Shown: positions 36,567-45,873 of the stretch, in pieces
Layout of the letters: the number at the start of each line of letters is the position of its first letter
Position numbering within the stretch: position 1 is the stretch's first letter
Notes under the pieces: model-generated
The model's database searches: none
The model's input: only the letters and a program-made list of their open reading frames with translations
What the model was told of the DNA's origin: nothing
Source: an uncultured Parabacteroides sp.
GTDB lineage: Bacteria > Bacteroidota > Bacteroidia > Bacteroidales > Tannerellaceae
Direction: 5' to 3'
DNA: 64,000 bases
Assembly: GCA_934725305.1 (NCBI GenBank)
Contig: CAKVBA010000002.1
Location: forward strand, 42,549 to 106,548
Position numbers and translations under genes: made by a program

Positions 36567-37412
36567 TCACTTATGAGTTGTCAACATCTGCACAATACGC
36601 ACCGCCTCAATCGCTTCGCGCACATCATGCACACGCAAGATATGGGCTCCTTGCATCAAAGCATAGGTATGCAACACCGATGTACCATTCAAGCTATCAT
36701 TAGGCGTTCCTCCCAACAAACGATATATCATGCTCTTACGAGAGATACCGACCAACAAAGGCAGGTCGAACAGATGAAACTCGGACAGATGCTGCATCAG
36801 CTCGTAATTCTGCTCCAAGGTTTTGCTGAATCCAAAACCGGGATCAAGAATAATATCATTGACTCCCATCAAATTGAGCTGGCGCACTTTCTCGGCAAAG
36901 TAACGCATAATATCACCGGTCAAATCGGCATAAACGGTATGTTGTTGCATGGTCTGTGGAGTTCCACGCATGTGCATCATAATATAAGGTACCTGCAAAT
37001 CGGCCACTGTCTGAAACATATCCTTGTCCAGTTCTCCACCCGAAATGTCATTGATCATAGCTACGCCATACTCCTCAACACATTGCCGGGCAATGCCACT
37101 ACGAAAGGTATCAACCGACACCCACACGTCGGGATAGTGTGCCTTCAATATATTCAAAGCAAAAGCCAAACGCTCCATCTCCTCTTCGGGCGTTATTTCA
37201 GCCGCATCCGGGCGCGATGAATAACCGCCGATATCAATCATCTTTCCGCCTTCTGCCAGAATCGTTTGAATACGTTCTTCAATGGCAGCTTCTGTCTGCT
37301 TACGACTACCGGCATAAAAAGAATCGGGTGTCACATTCAAGATTCCCATCACCCAAGGTGTTGAAAGCGAAGCCAAGCTTCCCCTCATATTAAGTGTTTT
37401 CTCTTTCATCAT
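36567..37412 (-). CDS. folP: Dihydropteroate synthase
   Basis: The protein of about 281 residues joins p-aminobenzoate to the pterin diphosphate in folate synthesis and is the target of sulfonamides. VMGILNVTPDSFYAGSR near 22-38, MIDIGGYSSRPDAAEITPEEE near 62-82, INDISGGELD, YIMMHMRGTPQTMQ and the late VGISRKSMIYRLLGG and LRVHDVREAIEAVRI are conserved. The open frame begins with TTG at 37430, but this codon lies in the -7 box at 37428-37435, so ATG 37412 or 37409 is the likely start. It is the first gene of folP-cdaA. Confidence 0.94.
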   Translation of the reverse strand: MMKEKTLNMRGSLASLSTPWVMGILNVTPDSFYAGSRKQTEAAIEERIQTILAEGGKMIDIGGYSSRPDAAEITPEEEMERLAFALNILKAHYPDVWVSVDTFRSGIARQCVEEYGVAMINDISGGELDKDMFQTVADLQVPYIMMHMRGTPQTMQQHTVYADLTGDIMRYFAEKVRQLNLMGVNDIILDPGFGFSKTLEQNYELMQHLSEFHLFDLPLLVGISRKSMIYRLLGGTPNDSLNGTSVLHTYALMQGAHILRVHDVREAIEAVRIVQMLTTHK

Positions 37413-37427
37413 TTCCCATGTTTGCAG

Positions 37428-37457
37428 CAAAGATAGGAAATTAAATTACTACATTTG
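37428..37457. promoter_or_regulatory. Divergent -7 boxes for folP-cdaA and murF
   Basis: CAAAGATA (37428-37435) reads TATCTTTG on the minus strand for folP. TACATTTG (37450-37457) is on the plus strand for murF. They are only 14 bp apart, so the two promoters overlap back to back and their polymerases should compete. Confidence 0.6.
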
Positions 37458-37484
37458 CCTCAAATTCGACGTGAAAGAAAATTA

Positions 37485-38780
37485 ATGAATAAAGCTATGA
37501 GCATTTCAGAGTTGTATGAATTGTTTATCCATCATCCGAAGGTAACGACAGATAGCCGGAACTGCCCGAAAGGATCTATCTTTTTTGCCCTGAAAGGGGA
37601 GAATTTTGACGGCAACCAATATGCCAGTAAAGCATTAGACGCCGGCTGCGACTATGCAGTCATTGATAATCCAGATTGCTATATCAACAAACGAACTATT
37701 CTTGTAGACAATGTCTTACAGACACTACAGCAGTTGGCTCACCGCCATCGTAAAGTGATTGGACTGCCCATTATCGGCATCACCGGCACCAATGGAAAAA
37801 CAACAACCAAGGAGTTGCTGGCGGCCGTGTTGTCAAGCAAATATAACCTTCTCTATACCGAAGGCAATCTAAACAACCAAATTGGTGTGCCGCTGACCTT
37901 GTTGCGCCTCAATCACGACCATGAAATGGCTGTTATCGAGATGGGTGCCAGTCATCCGGGTGACATCAAAGAACTGGTTGATATTGTTCAGCCCAACTAC
38001 GGACTGATCACTAACGTGGGACGTGCTCATCTGGAGGGATTTGGATCATTCGAGAATATCATCCGCACTAAAGGAGAACTCTATGACTATATACGTCATA
38101 TCCACGGTAAAATATTCATCAAACAGGAGAATGAATTTCTCCGTGGTATTGCCAATGGTATCGAACAGATCACCTATGGACATAGCAATGAATCTTTTGC
38201 TTGGGGTAATGTTGTGGCCTGTGATCCTTTCCTTAGCTTCGAATGGCAACAGCAAGGCAAGGTTCACACCGTTAAAACTCATCTGATTGGAAGCTATAAC
38301 ATCGACAATGTGTTGGCGGCCGTAGCGGTGGGACGCTACTTCAAGATTCCGGCAGAACGCATCAGCCGTGCCATTGCTTCCTATGAGCCTACCAACAACC
38401 GTTCTCAGTTGAAGAAGACAGAAAAGAATGAACTGGTGATTGATGCCTATAATGCAAACCCCAGTAGTATGAAGGTAGCTATCGACAACTTTGCTCAGAT
38501 GAACGGTTCACCCAAAGCTGTGATCTTAGGAGACATGAAAGAATTGGGCCCTACAAGTGTGCAGCTGCATCAAGAGGTAATAGACCAACTAAAAGGGCTG
38601 AAGATCGACAAGATATTACTATGCGGTGACGAATTTGCCAAGACGGACAATAGCTTCGATACCTTCGCCAATCAAAAGGCTCTGACCGACTATTTGGGCA
38701 GTCATCCATTAGAGGGATATCAGATACTTATCAAGGGTTCGCACAGTATGGAACTGGAAAAGATAGCCGAATGGCTCTAA
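37485..38780 (+). CDS. murF: UDP-N-acetylmuramoyl-tripeptide--D-alanyl-D-alanine ligase
   Basis: The protein of 431 residues adds D-Ala-D-Ala to the UDP-MurNAc tripeptide, the last cytoplasmic step of the peptide stem. The substrate domain occupies about residues 1-85 (TTDSRNCPKGSIFFALKG). The P-loop GITGTNGKTTTKELL is near 100-114, followed by YTEGNLNNQIGVPLTLL, AVIEMGASHPGDI and the C-terminal DAYNANPSSMKVAIDNF. A longer frame opens with TTG at 37455 inside the -7 box, so ATG 37485 (or 37497) is the start. Unlike the fused MurF-Alr at 4388, it keeps the full GKTTT motif and is probably the main MurF. Confidence 0.95.
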   Translation: MNKAMSISELYELFIHHPKVTTDSRNCPKGSIFFALKGENFDGNQYASKALDAGCDYAVIDNPDCYINKRTILVDNVLQTLQQLAHRHRKVIGLPIIGITGTNGKTTTKELLAAVLSSKYNLLYTEGNLNNQIGVPLTLLRLNHDHEMAVIEMGASHPGDIKELVDIVQPNYGLITNVGRAHLEGFGSFENIIRTKGELYDYIRHIHGKIFIKQENEFLRGIANGIEQITYGHSNESFAWGNVVACDPFLSFEWQQQGKVHTVKTHLIGSYNIDNVLAAVAVGRYFKIPAERISRAIASYEPTNNRSQLKKTEKNELVIDAYNANPSSMKVAIDNFAQMNGSPKAVILGDMKELGPTSVQLHQEVIDQLKGLKIDKILLCGDEFAKTDNSFDTFANQKALTDYLGSHPLEGYQILIKGSHSMELEKIAEWL

Positions 38781-38844
38781 TTGGTACTAAATGCGGCAAG
38801 CCATACTTGTCATAGATTCGTAACTTATCAAACACAATAACATC

Positions 38845-39753
38845 ATGCATGAACTTTGTTGTGTGGGACATATCACATTGGATAAGATTGTGACTCCCAA
38901 GAATACAATACACATGCCGGGAGGAACCTCTTTCTATTTCTCTCATGCGATCAAACATTTCAAGGATGCCGACTATGCGCTGGTTACTGCTGTGGGCGAA
39001 TCAGAGATGAATGTCGTTGACAACCTGCGTAATAAAGGTATCGACGTTTCCACTATGCCAAGCCGATATTCGGTCTATTTCGAGAACACCTATGGTGAGA
39101 ATCAGAACAACCGCACACAAAGAGTTCTGGCAAAAGCGGATCCTTTCACAGTAGAAGCGTTGGAAAAGGTCGAAGCTAAGATATTTCACTTAGGCAGTCT
39201 GTTAGCTGATGACTTTTCTCTGGATGTAATCAAATATCTGGCTCAAAAAGGATTGGTCTCGGCCGATTCACAAGGCTATCTGCGCGAGGTACGCGACACG
39301 AAAGTGTTTGCCGTGGACTGGGAAAAGAAACGTGAAGCCCTGAAATATATCCACTTCCTAAAGGCCAACGAGCATGAAATGGAAGTATTGACCGGTTCGG
39401 CTGATGCCCGCACTGCCGGCAAGATCTTATATGATTGGGGCGTCAAAGAGGTATTGCTGACCTTTGGAGATGTGGGTTCGGTGATTTATGACGGCGTTAC
39501 CTTCCACCGCATACCAGCCTATAAACCCAAAGAGGTTGTGGATGCAACGGGTTGTGGCGACACCTATATGACCGGCTACCTCTATCAACGCAGCAAGGGC
39601 GCCAGCATAGAAGAAGCCGGTAAATTTGCAGCGGCCATGTCCACAATCAAGATCGGCGTAAGCGGACCTTTCCATGGAAGCAAGGCAGATGTGTTCCATT
39701 ACATGGAGACAGCAGAGACAATCTATCCTGATGCCTTCTTACCGAACAAGTAA
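38845..39753 (+). CDS. PfkB-family carbohydrate/nucleoside kinase
   Basis: The 302-residue protein is a ribokinase-like kinase. MPGGTSFYFSHAIKHF near residues 28-43 is the PfkB substrate-binding Gly-Gly region. The anion-hole and catalytic-base motif VVDATGCGDTYMTGYLYQ near 230-247 is complete. LKANEHEMEVLTG is near 170. The substrate (sugar, nucleoside or other alcohol) cannot be assigned. It is cytoplasmic. Its stop overlaps the end of uvrA, which reads towards it, by 15 bp. Confidence 0.88.
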   Translation: MHELCCVGHITLDKIVTPKNTIHMPGGTSFYFSHAIKHFKDADYALVTAVGESEMNVVDNLRNKGIDVSTMPSRYSVYFENTYGENQNNRTQRVLAKADPFTVEALEKVEAKIFHLGSLLADDFSLDVIKYLAQKGLVSADSQGYLREVRDTKVFAVDWEKKREALKYIHFLKANEHEMEVLTGSADARTAGKILYDWGVKEVLLTFGDVGSVIYDGVTFHRIPAYKPKEVVDATGCGDTYMTGYLYQRSKGASIEEAGKFAAAMSTIKIGVSGPFHGSKADVFHYMETAETIYPDAFLPNK

Positions 39754-42531
39754 CTTTTCTTTAAGATATTTGCCTGTATAGGACTCCGGACAGCAGACCA
39801 GCTGTTCGGGCGTTCCGGCAAATACCAAATTTCCTCCCTCTTTTCCTCCTTCGGGACCTAAGTCGATAATATAATCGGCACATTTGATCACATCCATATT
39901 ATGCTCTACAATCACCACGGTGTGACCTTTGGCTATCAGTACATCAAAGGCCTTCAACAGGGTTTTGATGTCGTGGAAATGAAGTCCGGTGGTCGGCTCA
40001 TCAAAGACAAACAGGGTTGGTTGTTGCTTTTCTTGTCCCAAATAATAGGCCAACTTCACACGCTGATTTTCACCTCCCGATAAAGTTGACGAGGTCTGTC
40101 CCAACTTGATGTACCCCAAACCTACATCCTGCAAGGGCTTCAATCGCTTGATTATCTTCTTCTCCTGAGATCCGGTAGCTGCCTCGAAAAACTCAATTGC
40201 CTGATTGACGGTCATTTCCAACAGATCGTAGATGGTGCAACCACGGTATTCCACATCAAGCACCTCCTGTTTGAAACGTTTGCCATGACAAACTTCACAC
40301 TTTAAGGTGATATCTGCCATAAACTGCATCTCTACCGTGATTTTACCTTCGCCTTTACACTCTTCGCATCGTCCTCCCTCTTTGTTGAATGAGAAATAGG
40401 AGGCATTGAAACCCATCTGTTTAGACAATGGTTGCTCGGCAAACAACTTGCGAATCTCATCATAAGCTCCAATATAGGTCACCGGATTAGAGCGGGAACT
40501 CTTTCCGATAGAGTTCTGATCGACAAATTCAATTCCTTTGATCAGACTAAAATCACCGGTCATTTCGGAACAATCAACCGACAGACGGGCATCATCGAGC
40601 TGACGTTTCACTCCTTCATAGAAGATGTCACGCACCAGCGAACTCTTTCCCGATCCGCTAACGCCGGTAACCACCGTCATCACATTCAAGGGGAAACGTA
40701 CATCAAAGCCCTTCAGGTTGTTGTGACGTGCGCCCTTCACCTCGATATAGTTATTCCACTGACGGCGATAAGGCGGCAGTTCTATCTGTTCTTCTCCTAA
40801 AAGATATTGTACGGTGTAACTGTTCGTATTTCGATCCAACGAATCAACTTCGCCTTGATAGACGACTTCACCTCCCAAACGTCCGGCCTTCGGACCAATA
40901 TCTATAATGTAGTCGGCAGCACGAATAATCTCTTCGTCATGCTCCACAACCACCACCGTATTACCCAACGCCTGAAGCTGACGCAACACTTTCACCAACA
41001 GATCGGTATCGCGCGAATGCAATCCGATGCTGGGTTCATCCAATATATAGAGTGAACCAACCAGACTACTGCCCAAAGAGGTGGCTAAATTGATACGCTG
41101 GCTCTCACCGCCCGAGAGCGTAGAAGAGAGTCGGTCGAGCGTCAGATAGCCCAAGCCAACATCGAGCAAGAACTGCAGACGGCTATTGATCTCTGTCAAC
41201 AGACGCTTCGCAATGGCGGCGTCGTTCTCATCGAGCTGCAACTGATCAAAAAAGGCCTTGGCTTCCGTGATAGGCATAACCACAATCTCGGCAATATTCT
41301 TACCGCCTATCTTGACGTAGAGTGCTTCGGGTTTCAGACGTCCGCCTTTGCAGGCCGGACAAGTAGTCTTGCCCCGATAACGGGCCAACATCACACGATA
41401 TTGAATCTTATAAAGATTCTCCTCTACAAACTTAAAGAAGTCGTCAATGCCGTGTACTCCTTTAGCTCCATGCCATAACAAATCTTTCTCCTTCTCAGTC
41501 AAGTCGTAATAGGGTCGGTGTATCGGAAACTTATAGCGTTCACTACTCCGAATGAATTCCCTCAGCCATTCTCCCATCACATCGCCCTTCCAACAGACGA
41601 CAGCTCCTTGATATAATGAAAGGCTCTTGTCGGGAATGACAAGGTTCTCGTCGATACCTAACACCTTACCGAAACCTTCACATACAGGGCAGGCACCCAA
41701 GGGATTATTGAAGTTGAACATCATATCGGTAGGTTCTTCAAAGGTCATGCCGTCTGCTTCGAACCGTTTGGAATAACTCTTCAGCTCCACCTTGTCTTGC
41801 AGATAGATACGAACCAGGCAAGTGCCCTGACCTTCAAAAAAGGCTGTATCAGCCGAATCGGCCAAACGACTCTTCAATGTCTTATCATCCGAGATGGCCA
41901 GACGGTCGATCAGCAATTCTATCTCGGGCGCCGACAACAATGCCTCGTCTGCCAACACCTCACTGATGCGGCAGATGGCGTCTTGGATATAAAGACGTGT
42001 ATAACCCTCTTTCTGAAGAATCTCCAACTGCTCTCGCATCGAACGGCCAGCCGGAGGAATCACCGGGGCAAACAGAGCAAAACGAGTGCCCAAAGGATAG
42101 GCCAACACCTCGCGAACCACATCCGAAGCCTGATGCTTCTTCACCTCTACTCCCGATACCGGCGATATTGTCTTTCCGATACGGGCATACAACAGACGCA
42201 GATATTCATAAATCTCTGTCGATGTGCCCACAGTAGAACGAGAGTTACGGGTATTTACCTTCTGTTCAATGGCAATAGCGGGCGGAATACCCTTGATATA
42301 GTCACACTCCGGTTTGTTCATACGACCTAAGAACTGACGTGCATAGGCAGAAAGGCTCTCCACATAGCGTCTCTGTCCTTCTGCATAAAGTGTATCAAAT
42401 GCCAAGGAAGACTTGCCGCTACCTGATAAACCGGTGATCACAACCAATTTATCACGCGGAATCTTCACGTCAATATTCTTCAGATTATTCACCCGTGCTC
42501 CTTTGATGATAATTTGCCTCTCTTCTGCCAT
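39739..42531 (-). CDS. uvrA: Excinuclease ABC subunit A
   Basis: The protein of 930 residues is the DNA damage sensor of nucleotide excision repair and carries two ABC ATPase modules. The first Walker A is [20 protein letters not shown] near 33, with signature [12 protein letters not shown] near 480. The second is [15 protein letters not shown] near 640 with [12 protein letters not shown] near 830. Zinc-finger Cys pairs [24 protein letters not shown] and CEVCHGKR are visible. ATG 42531 starts [16 protein letters not shown]; the open frame up to 42597 lies beyond the promoter. The gene end overlaps the pfkB-like gene by 15 bp. Confidence 0.97.
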   Translation of the reverse strand: MAEERQIIIKGARVNNLKNIDVKIPRDKLVVITGLSGSGKSSLAFDTLYAEGQRRYVESLSAYARQFLGRMNKPECDYIKGIPPAIAIEQKVNTRNSRSTVGTSTEIYEYLRLLYARIGKTISPVSGVEVKKHQASDVVREVLAYPLGTRFALFAPVIPPAGRSMREQLEILQKEGYTRLYIQDAICRISEVLADEALLSAPEIELLIDRLAISDDKTLKSRLADSADTAFFEGQGTCLVRIYLQDKVELKSYSKRFEADGMTFEEPTDMMFNFNNPLGACPVCEGFGKVLGIDENLVIPDKSLSLYQGAVVCWKGDVMGEWLREFIRSSERYKFPIHRPYYDLTEKEKDLLWHGAKGVHGIDDFFKFVEENLYKIQYRVMLARYRGKTTCPACKGGRLKPEALYVKIGGKNIAEIVVMPITEAKAFFDQLQLDENDAAIAKRLLTEINSRLQFLLDVGLGYLTLDRLSSTLSGGESQRINLATSLGSSLVGSLYILDEPSIGLHSRDTDLLVKVLRQLQALGNTVVVVEHDEEIIRAADYIIDIGPKAGRLGGEVVYQGEVDSLDRNTNSYTVQYLLGEEQIELPPYRRQWNNYIEVKGARHNNLKGFDVRFPLNVMTVVTGVSGSGKSSLVRDIFYEGVKRQLDDARLSVDCSEMTGDFSLIKGIEFVDQNSIGKSSRSNPVTYIGAYDEIRKLFAEQPLSKQMGFNASYFSFNKEGGRCEECKGEGKITVEMQFMADITLKCEVCHGKRFKQEVLDVEYRGCTIYDLLEMTVNQAIEFFEAATGSQEKKIIKRLKPLQDVGLGYIKLGQTSSTLSGGENQRVKLAYYLGQEKQQPTLFVFDEPTTGLHFHDIKTLLKAFDVLIAKGHTVVIVEHNMDVIKCADYIIDLGPEGGKEGGNLVFAGTPEQLVCCPESYTGKYLKEKLLVR

Positions 42532-42561
42532 AAACGTCCCTCTTTTTGTATGTGTAGCATA

Positions 42562-42569
42562 CAAAGATA
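42562..42569 (-). promoter_or_regulatory. -7 box for uvrA
   Basis: CAAAGATA reads TATCTTTG on the minus strand, 31 bp upstream of the chosen uvrA start. Confidence 0.6.
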
Positions 42570-42676
42570 CGACATAAACCCGTTGGCGGAATAACATTGA
42601 TAAAACAATTTGATAGGCGGTTCCCTGTTAAAACAAGTTATCTACCCGTTTTCCCATGATGATAGTGGTGTGTCAT

Positions 42677-43017
42677 AAATACAATAAGTCAATGAACAGA
42701 CAAGAGATTACGAACCTCGTTAAAACGGAGTAGGCTATTTCCGGAAATTGGATACCTATCCATTTCCAACGGAATGCCTACCCAATCCGAACGGAGTGCC
42801 TATCCATTTTCAAAAAAGTCCCTACCCTTTTTTCAAAAAGTCTATAGACTAATTTCATAAAGTCTATAAACGCCTGAAAACCAGTCTATAACACATCTTC
42901 CAAGAGTATTTAAACCAAGACGGATTCGCCTATCAATTCCAACGGAATCGCCCGCCGTTTCAGACGGATTTGTTACCTGTTTCCAACAAGCAAGTTCATT
43001 GCTTAAAATACAATAAC
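42677..43017 (+). repeat. Intergenic repeat core, copy D (degenerate)
   Basis: This 341-bp copy runs from AAATACAATAAG (42677-42688) to AAAATACAATAAC (43005-43017). Its block reads AATGAACAGACAAGAGATT and the array units have drifted (TCTATAGACT replaces TCTATACCC), so it is the oldest-looking copy. It lies in a divergent gap between uvrA and the GH10-like gene. No terminal inverted repeats are recognisable, though GGTGTGTCATAAA just left of it is the reverse complement of TTTATGACACAC at the right edge of copy C. Confidence 0.75.
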
Positions 43018-43130
43018 CCCTCTTTCCACCCGTTGCTATCGACCTGTCAAAAAACAAGCTGCACCAAGCCCTAATATCCGAATTAGGCTAAAAAGGAAGA
43101 CATTCTTTTCATAGAATGAAAGAGAATCCC

Positions 43131-43138
43131 TACTTTTG
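43131..43138 (+). promoter_or_regulatory. -7 box for the GH10-like/clostripain-like operon
   Basis: TACTTTTG is a perfect TAnnTTTG match 35 bp upstream of the GH10-like start codon. Confidence 0.6.
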
Positions 43139-43172
43139 CTTTGAAAGTTTATTATAGAAATAAAAAGAGATC

Positions 43173-44702
43173 ATGCATAACTACTTTTTACGGTTATTGA
43201 CCCTCCTGTTAGCAGGAGTTCTCGGGGCTTGTTCTACCACTCAAAAGACACCCCAACAAACCAACACAGGCCGCACAGCCAAACGTGAATTCCGCGGAGC
43301 CTGGATTCAAACAGCTTTTCAAGGTGAATACAAAGAGATGACGCCGGCCCAGATGAGACGAAGCTTCATCAAAAAGCTGAACTTCCTACAAGCCTGTGGC
43401 ATCAATGCCATTATTTTTCAGGTGCGACCCGAAGCCGACGCTTTCTACAAATCCGATATTGAACCATGGAGCCGGTTTTATACCGGTGTACAGGGAAAAG
43501 CTCCTGCCGGAAACTTCGACCCGATGGCATTCCTTATCGAAGAGTGTCATAAACGTAACATGGAGTTTCATGCCTGGCTGAATCCTTACCGCATCAGCAC
43601 GGCCGGAAATACCCGTTTTGCCGATTCGCATATCTATCACCGCCACCCGGAATGGTTTGTTACCTACAACAAACAGATTCTTTTCGATCCGGGCCTGCCC
43701 GATAGTCGCAAGTTCATCTGCAAGGTGGTAAAAGATATTGTAACTCGCTATGATGTAGATGCCATCCACATGGATGACTATTTCTATCCCTATCCGGCTG
43801 CGGGCATGTCCTTTCCTGACGACCGTAGCTTCTATAAATATGGCCTTCGTAAAGGATATACCGAGGCCCAACGAGCCGATTGGAGACGAGAGAATGTCAA
43901 TAAGCTGATTCAGGAGATTAAACGTACCATTCTGCTGACCAAGCCTTGGGTTCGCTTCGGCATCAGTCCGTTCGGCATCTACCGCAACAAGAAAAGCACT
44001 CCGGACGGATCGGGAAGCCAGACCAACGGACTTCAAAACTATGATGACCTATATGCCGATGTTACTCATTGGGTAAAACAGGGCTGGATCGACTATAACA
44101 TTCCACAGATCTATTGGGAAATTGGTCACCCGGCAGCCGATTACATCACACTGATTAAGTGGTGGAACAAACAGGCCGGAAACCGTCATCTCTATATCGG
44201 ACAGGATGTAGCACGCACCATGAAGGCCGATCAGCTGACACGCAAGATGCGTTATGAACGGGCTTTGTCTCAGATTGACGGTAACTGCTTCTGGCCTGCC
44301 AACGAGATCTTATGGAATAATCAGGGAATAGCGGATAGCTTGAAACATCACTATCACCGCTATCCGGCATTGATTCCTGCCTATACCTTTATGCACGACC
44401 GTGCGCCAAAAGAGGTGTCGGGCTTAAAAACCCAATGGACCGAAAGAGGTTTTGAATTGCGCTGGAAAGCCAAGCAGAGTCCGACCAATCCGGAACTGGC
44501 AAACTACTTTGTCATCTATCGTTTCAAGGACAAAGAGCCTATCAATCTGAATGATCCTGCTAAGATTGTGGCCACAACACGCAACTGCTACTATCTATTG
44601 CCCTATGACAAAGGTCAACGGAAGTATCGATATGTAGTGACAGCCGTTGACCGCTTCCACAATGAAAGCGTAAAGGGAAAGAATAAGAAAGTTAAACTTT
44701 AA
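43173..44702 (+). CDS. Family-10-like glycosyl hydrolase lipoprotein (DUF187/GHL10)
   Basis: The 509-residue protein has a signal segment with lipobox Cys20 (GVLGAC), so it should be an envelope lipoprotein. The DUF187 (GHL10) TIM barrel spans about residues 40-360, with REFRGAWIQTAFQGEY, INAIIFQVRPEADAFY, FHAWLNPYRIS, VDAIHMDDYFYPYP and RFGISPFGIYRN. A C-terminal beta-sandwich of fibronectin type III character (about 415-505) ends in YRYVVTAVDRFHNES. Related proteins are thought to act on peptidoglycan or other glycans, but this one's substrate is not shown. The clostripain-like gene follows after 12 bp. Confidence 0.88.
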   Translation: MHNYFLRLLTLLLAGVLGACSTTQKTPQQTNTGRTAKREFRGAWIQTAFQGEYKEMTPAQMRRSFIKKLNFLQACGINAIIFQVRPEADAFYKSDIEPWSRFYTGVQGKAPAGNFDPMAFLIEECHKRNMEFHAWLNPYRISTAGNTRFADSHIYHRHPEWFVTYNKQILFDPGLPDSRKFICKVVKDIVTRYDVDAIHMDDYFYPYPAAGMSFPDDRSFYKYGLRKGYTEAQRADWRRENVNKLIQEIKRTILLTKPWVRFGISPFGIYRNKKSTPDGSGSQTNGLQNYDDLYADVTHWVKQGWIDYNIPQIYWEIGHPAADYITLIKWWNKQAGNRHLYIGQDVARTMKADQLTRKMRYERALSQIDGNCFWPANEILWNNQGIADSLKHHYHRYPALIPAYTFMHDRAPKEVSGLKTQWTERGFELRWKAKQSPTNPELANYFVIYRFKDKEPINLNDPAKIVATTRNCYYLLPYDKGQRKYRYVVTAVDRFHNESVKGKNKKVKL

Positions 44703-44714
44703 TACATATATATA

Positions 44715-45860
44715 ATGTATATCCGCTGGATTATTTACTTATGTATCACGCTTCTTGCTTGTAGCAGCTGTTCGAATGACAATGAACCGCCGGTTGACAG
44801 CATAGCCAAACGCACCGTACTTATCTATATGGCTGCAGACAACAATCTGAGCAGCTATGGCCGACAGAATCTGCAAGAGCTTCTAAAAGGGGCTCAAAGT
44901 TATGGATTGCGTCATGAGAATCTGATCGTCTATATCGATCCTTATAAGGAATCTCCACGACTATTACAAATACATGAAAACAGACTGGGCGTGATGATAA
45001 TTGACACCCTGCAGACTTATCCGGAGCAAAACTCTGCGACACAGGAGGTAATGAAGGGTGTTATTCAAGAAGTTCTCTCTGCTTTTCCGGCTCAGAGCTA
45101 TGGACTGATATTATGGAGCCATGGCACATCTTGGCTTCCTCAAAATTTCAGCACTAAGCTACGCTCTTTTGGCTTGGACGACAATAACGAAATGGAGATC
45201 GAACAATTGGCGGCAGCCTTGCCAGACAAGACCTTCAATTATATCTTGTTTGATGCCTGCTATATGGCCAGTACAGAGGTGGTTTATGAGTTGCGAAACA
45301 AATGTAACTATATCATAGGATCGCCGGTAGAAATTCTGGCCGGCGGTTTTCCTTATAGACAGATTGTTCCCTATCTGTTTGGCGACGATACTCAATTACA
45401 GGGGATCTGTCAATCGTTTTATGATTTCTATAACCAGCAAAGCAATCTGCTCCGTTCGGGAGCCGTCTCCTTGACAGCGACAGCTCATCTGGAAACACTG
45501 GTCGAGATCTCTAAAGAGATCATAATCAACAAAGAGAAGGAGATCAAACAACTGCCCCTGAACGAGATTCAGCAACTCGACCTGATTTCTCATCGTTTCC
45601 ACTTGCTCTACGATTTGGATGACTTTATCCGCAGGATAGCAACAGACGAACAGTACAAACGTTTCCAGGAATGCCTGGAGAAGATTGTTCTCTACAAACA
45701 GACTACACCGAAAATCACCTACGGACTGTCTAGTAATTCTCAATTGTCCATGAATCATTACAGTGGGCTCTCGATCTACATTCCACAGGCCGCCTATCCA
45801 ACGCTCAATCATTGGTATAACGTACACACCGCCTGGGGAAAAGCGCTGTATGCGAAATGA
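44715..45860 (+). CDS. Clostripain-related cysteine peptidase (C11 family), lipoprotein
   Basis: The 381-residue protein has a signal segment with lipobox LLAC (Cys16) followed by SSCSNDNEP, suggesting surface display. TVLIYMAADNNLSSYG near 34-49 is the family N-terminal strand and metal-binding region. The catalytic His is in LILWSHGTSWLP near 135-146 and the Cys in YILFDACYMASTEV near 178-191. Clostripain-like enzymes cleave after Arg or Lys and often self-process. It is the second gene of an operon with the GH10-like lipoprotein, and its end is 13 bp from the convergent lamin-tail gene. Confidence 0.9.
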   Translation: MYIRWIIYLCITLLACSSCSNDNEPPVDSIAKRTVLIYMAADNNLSSYGRQNLQELLKGAQSYGLRHENLIVYIDPYKESPRLLQIHENRLGVMIIDTLQTYPEQNSATQEVMKGVIQEVLSAFPAQSYGLILWSHGTSWLPQNFSTKLRSFGLDDNNEMEIEQLAAALPDKTFNYILFDACYMASTEVVYELRNKCNYIIGSPVEILAGGFPYRQIVPYLFGDDTQLQGICQSFYDFYNQQSNLLRSGAVSLTATAHLETLVEISKEIIINKEKEIKQLPLNEIQQLDLISHRFHLLYDLDDFIRRIATDEQYKRFQECLEKIVLYKQTTPKITYGLSSNSQLSMNHYSGLSIYIPQAAYPTLNHWYNVHTAWGKALYAK

Positions 45861-45873
45861 TAGAGAACAGCTC

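Noticed and set aside
42532..42597. Upstream extension of uvrA.
   Set aside because: It crosses the -7 box at 42562-42569 and adds residues absent from UvrA proteins.
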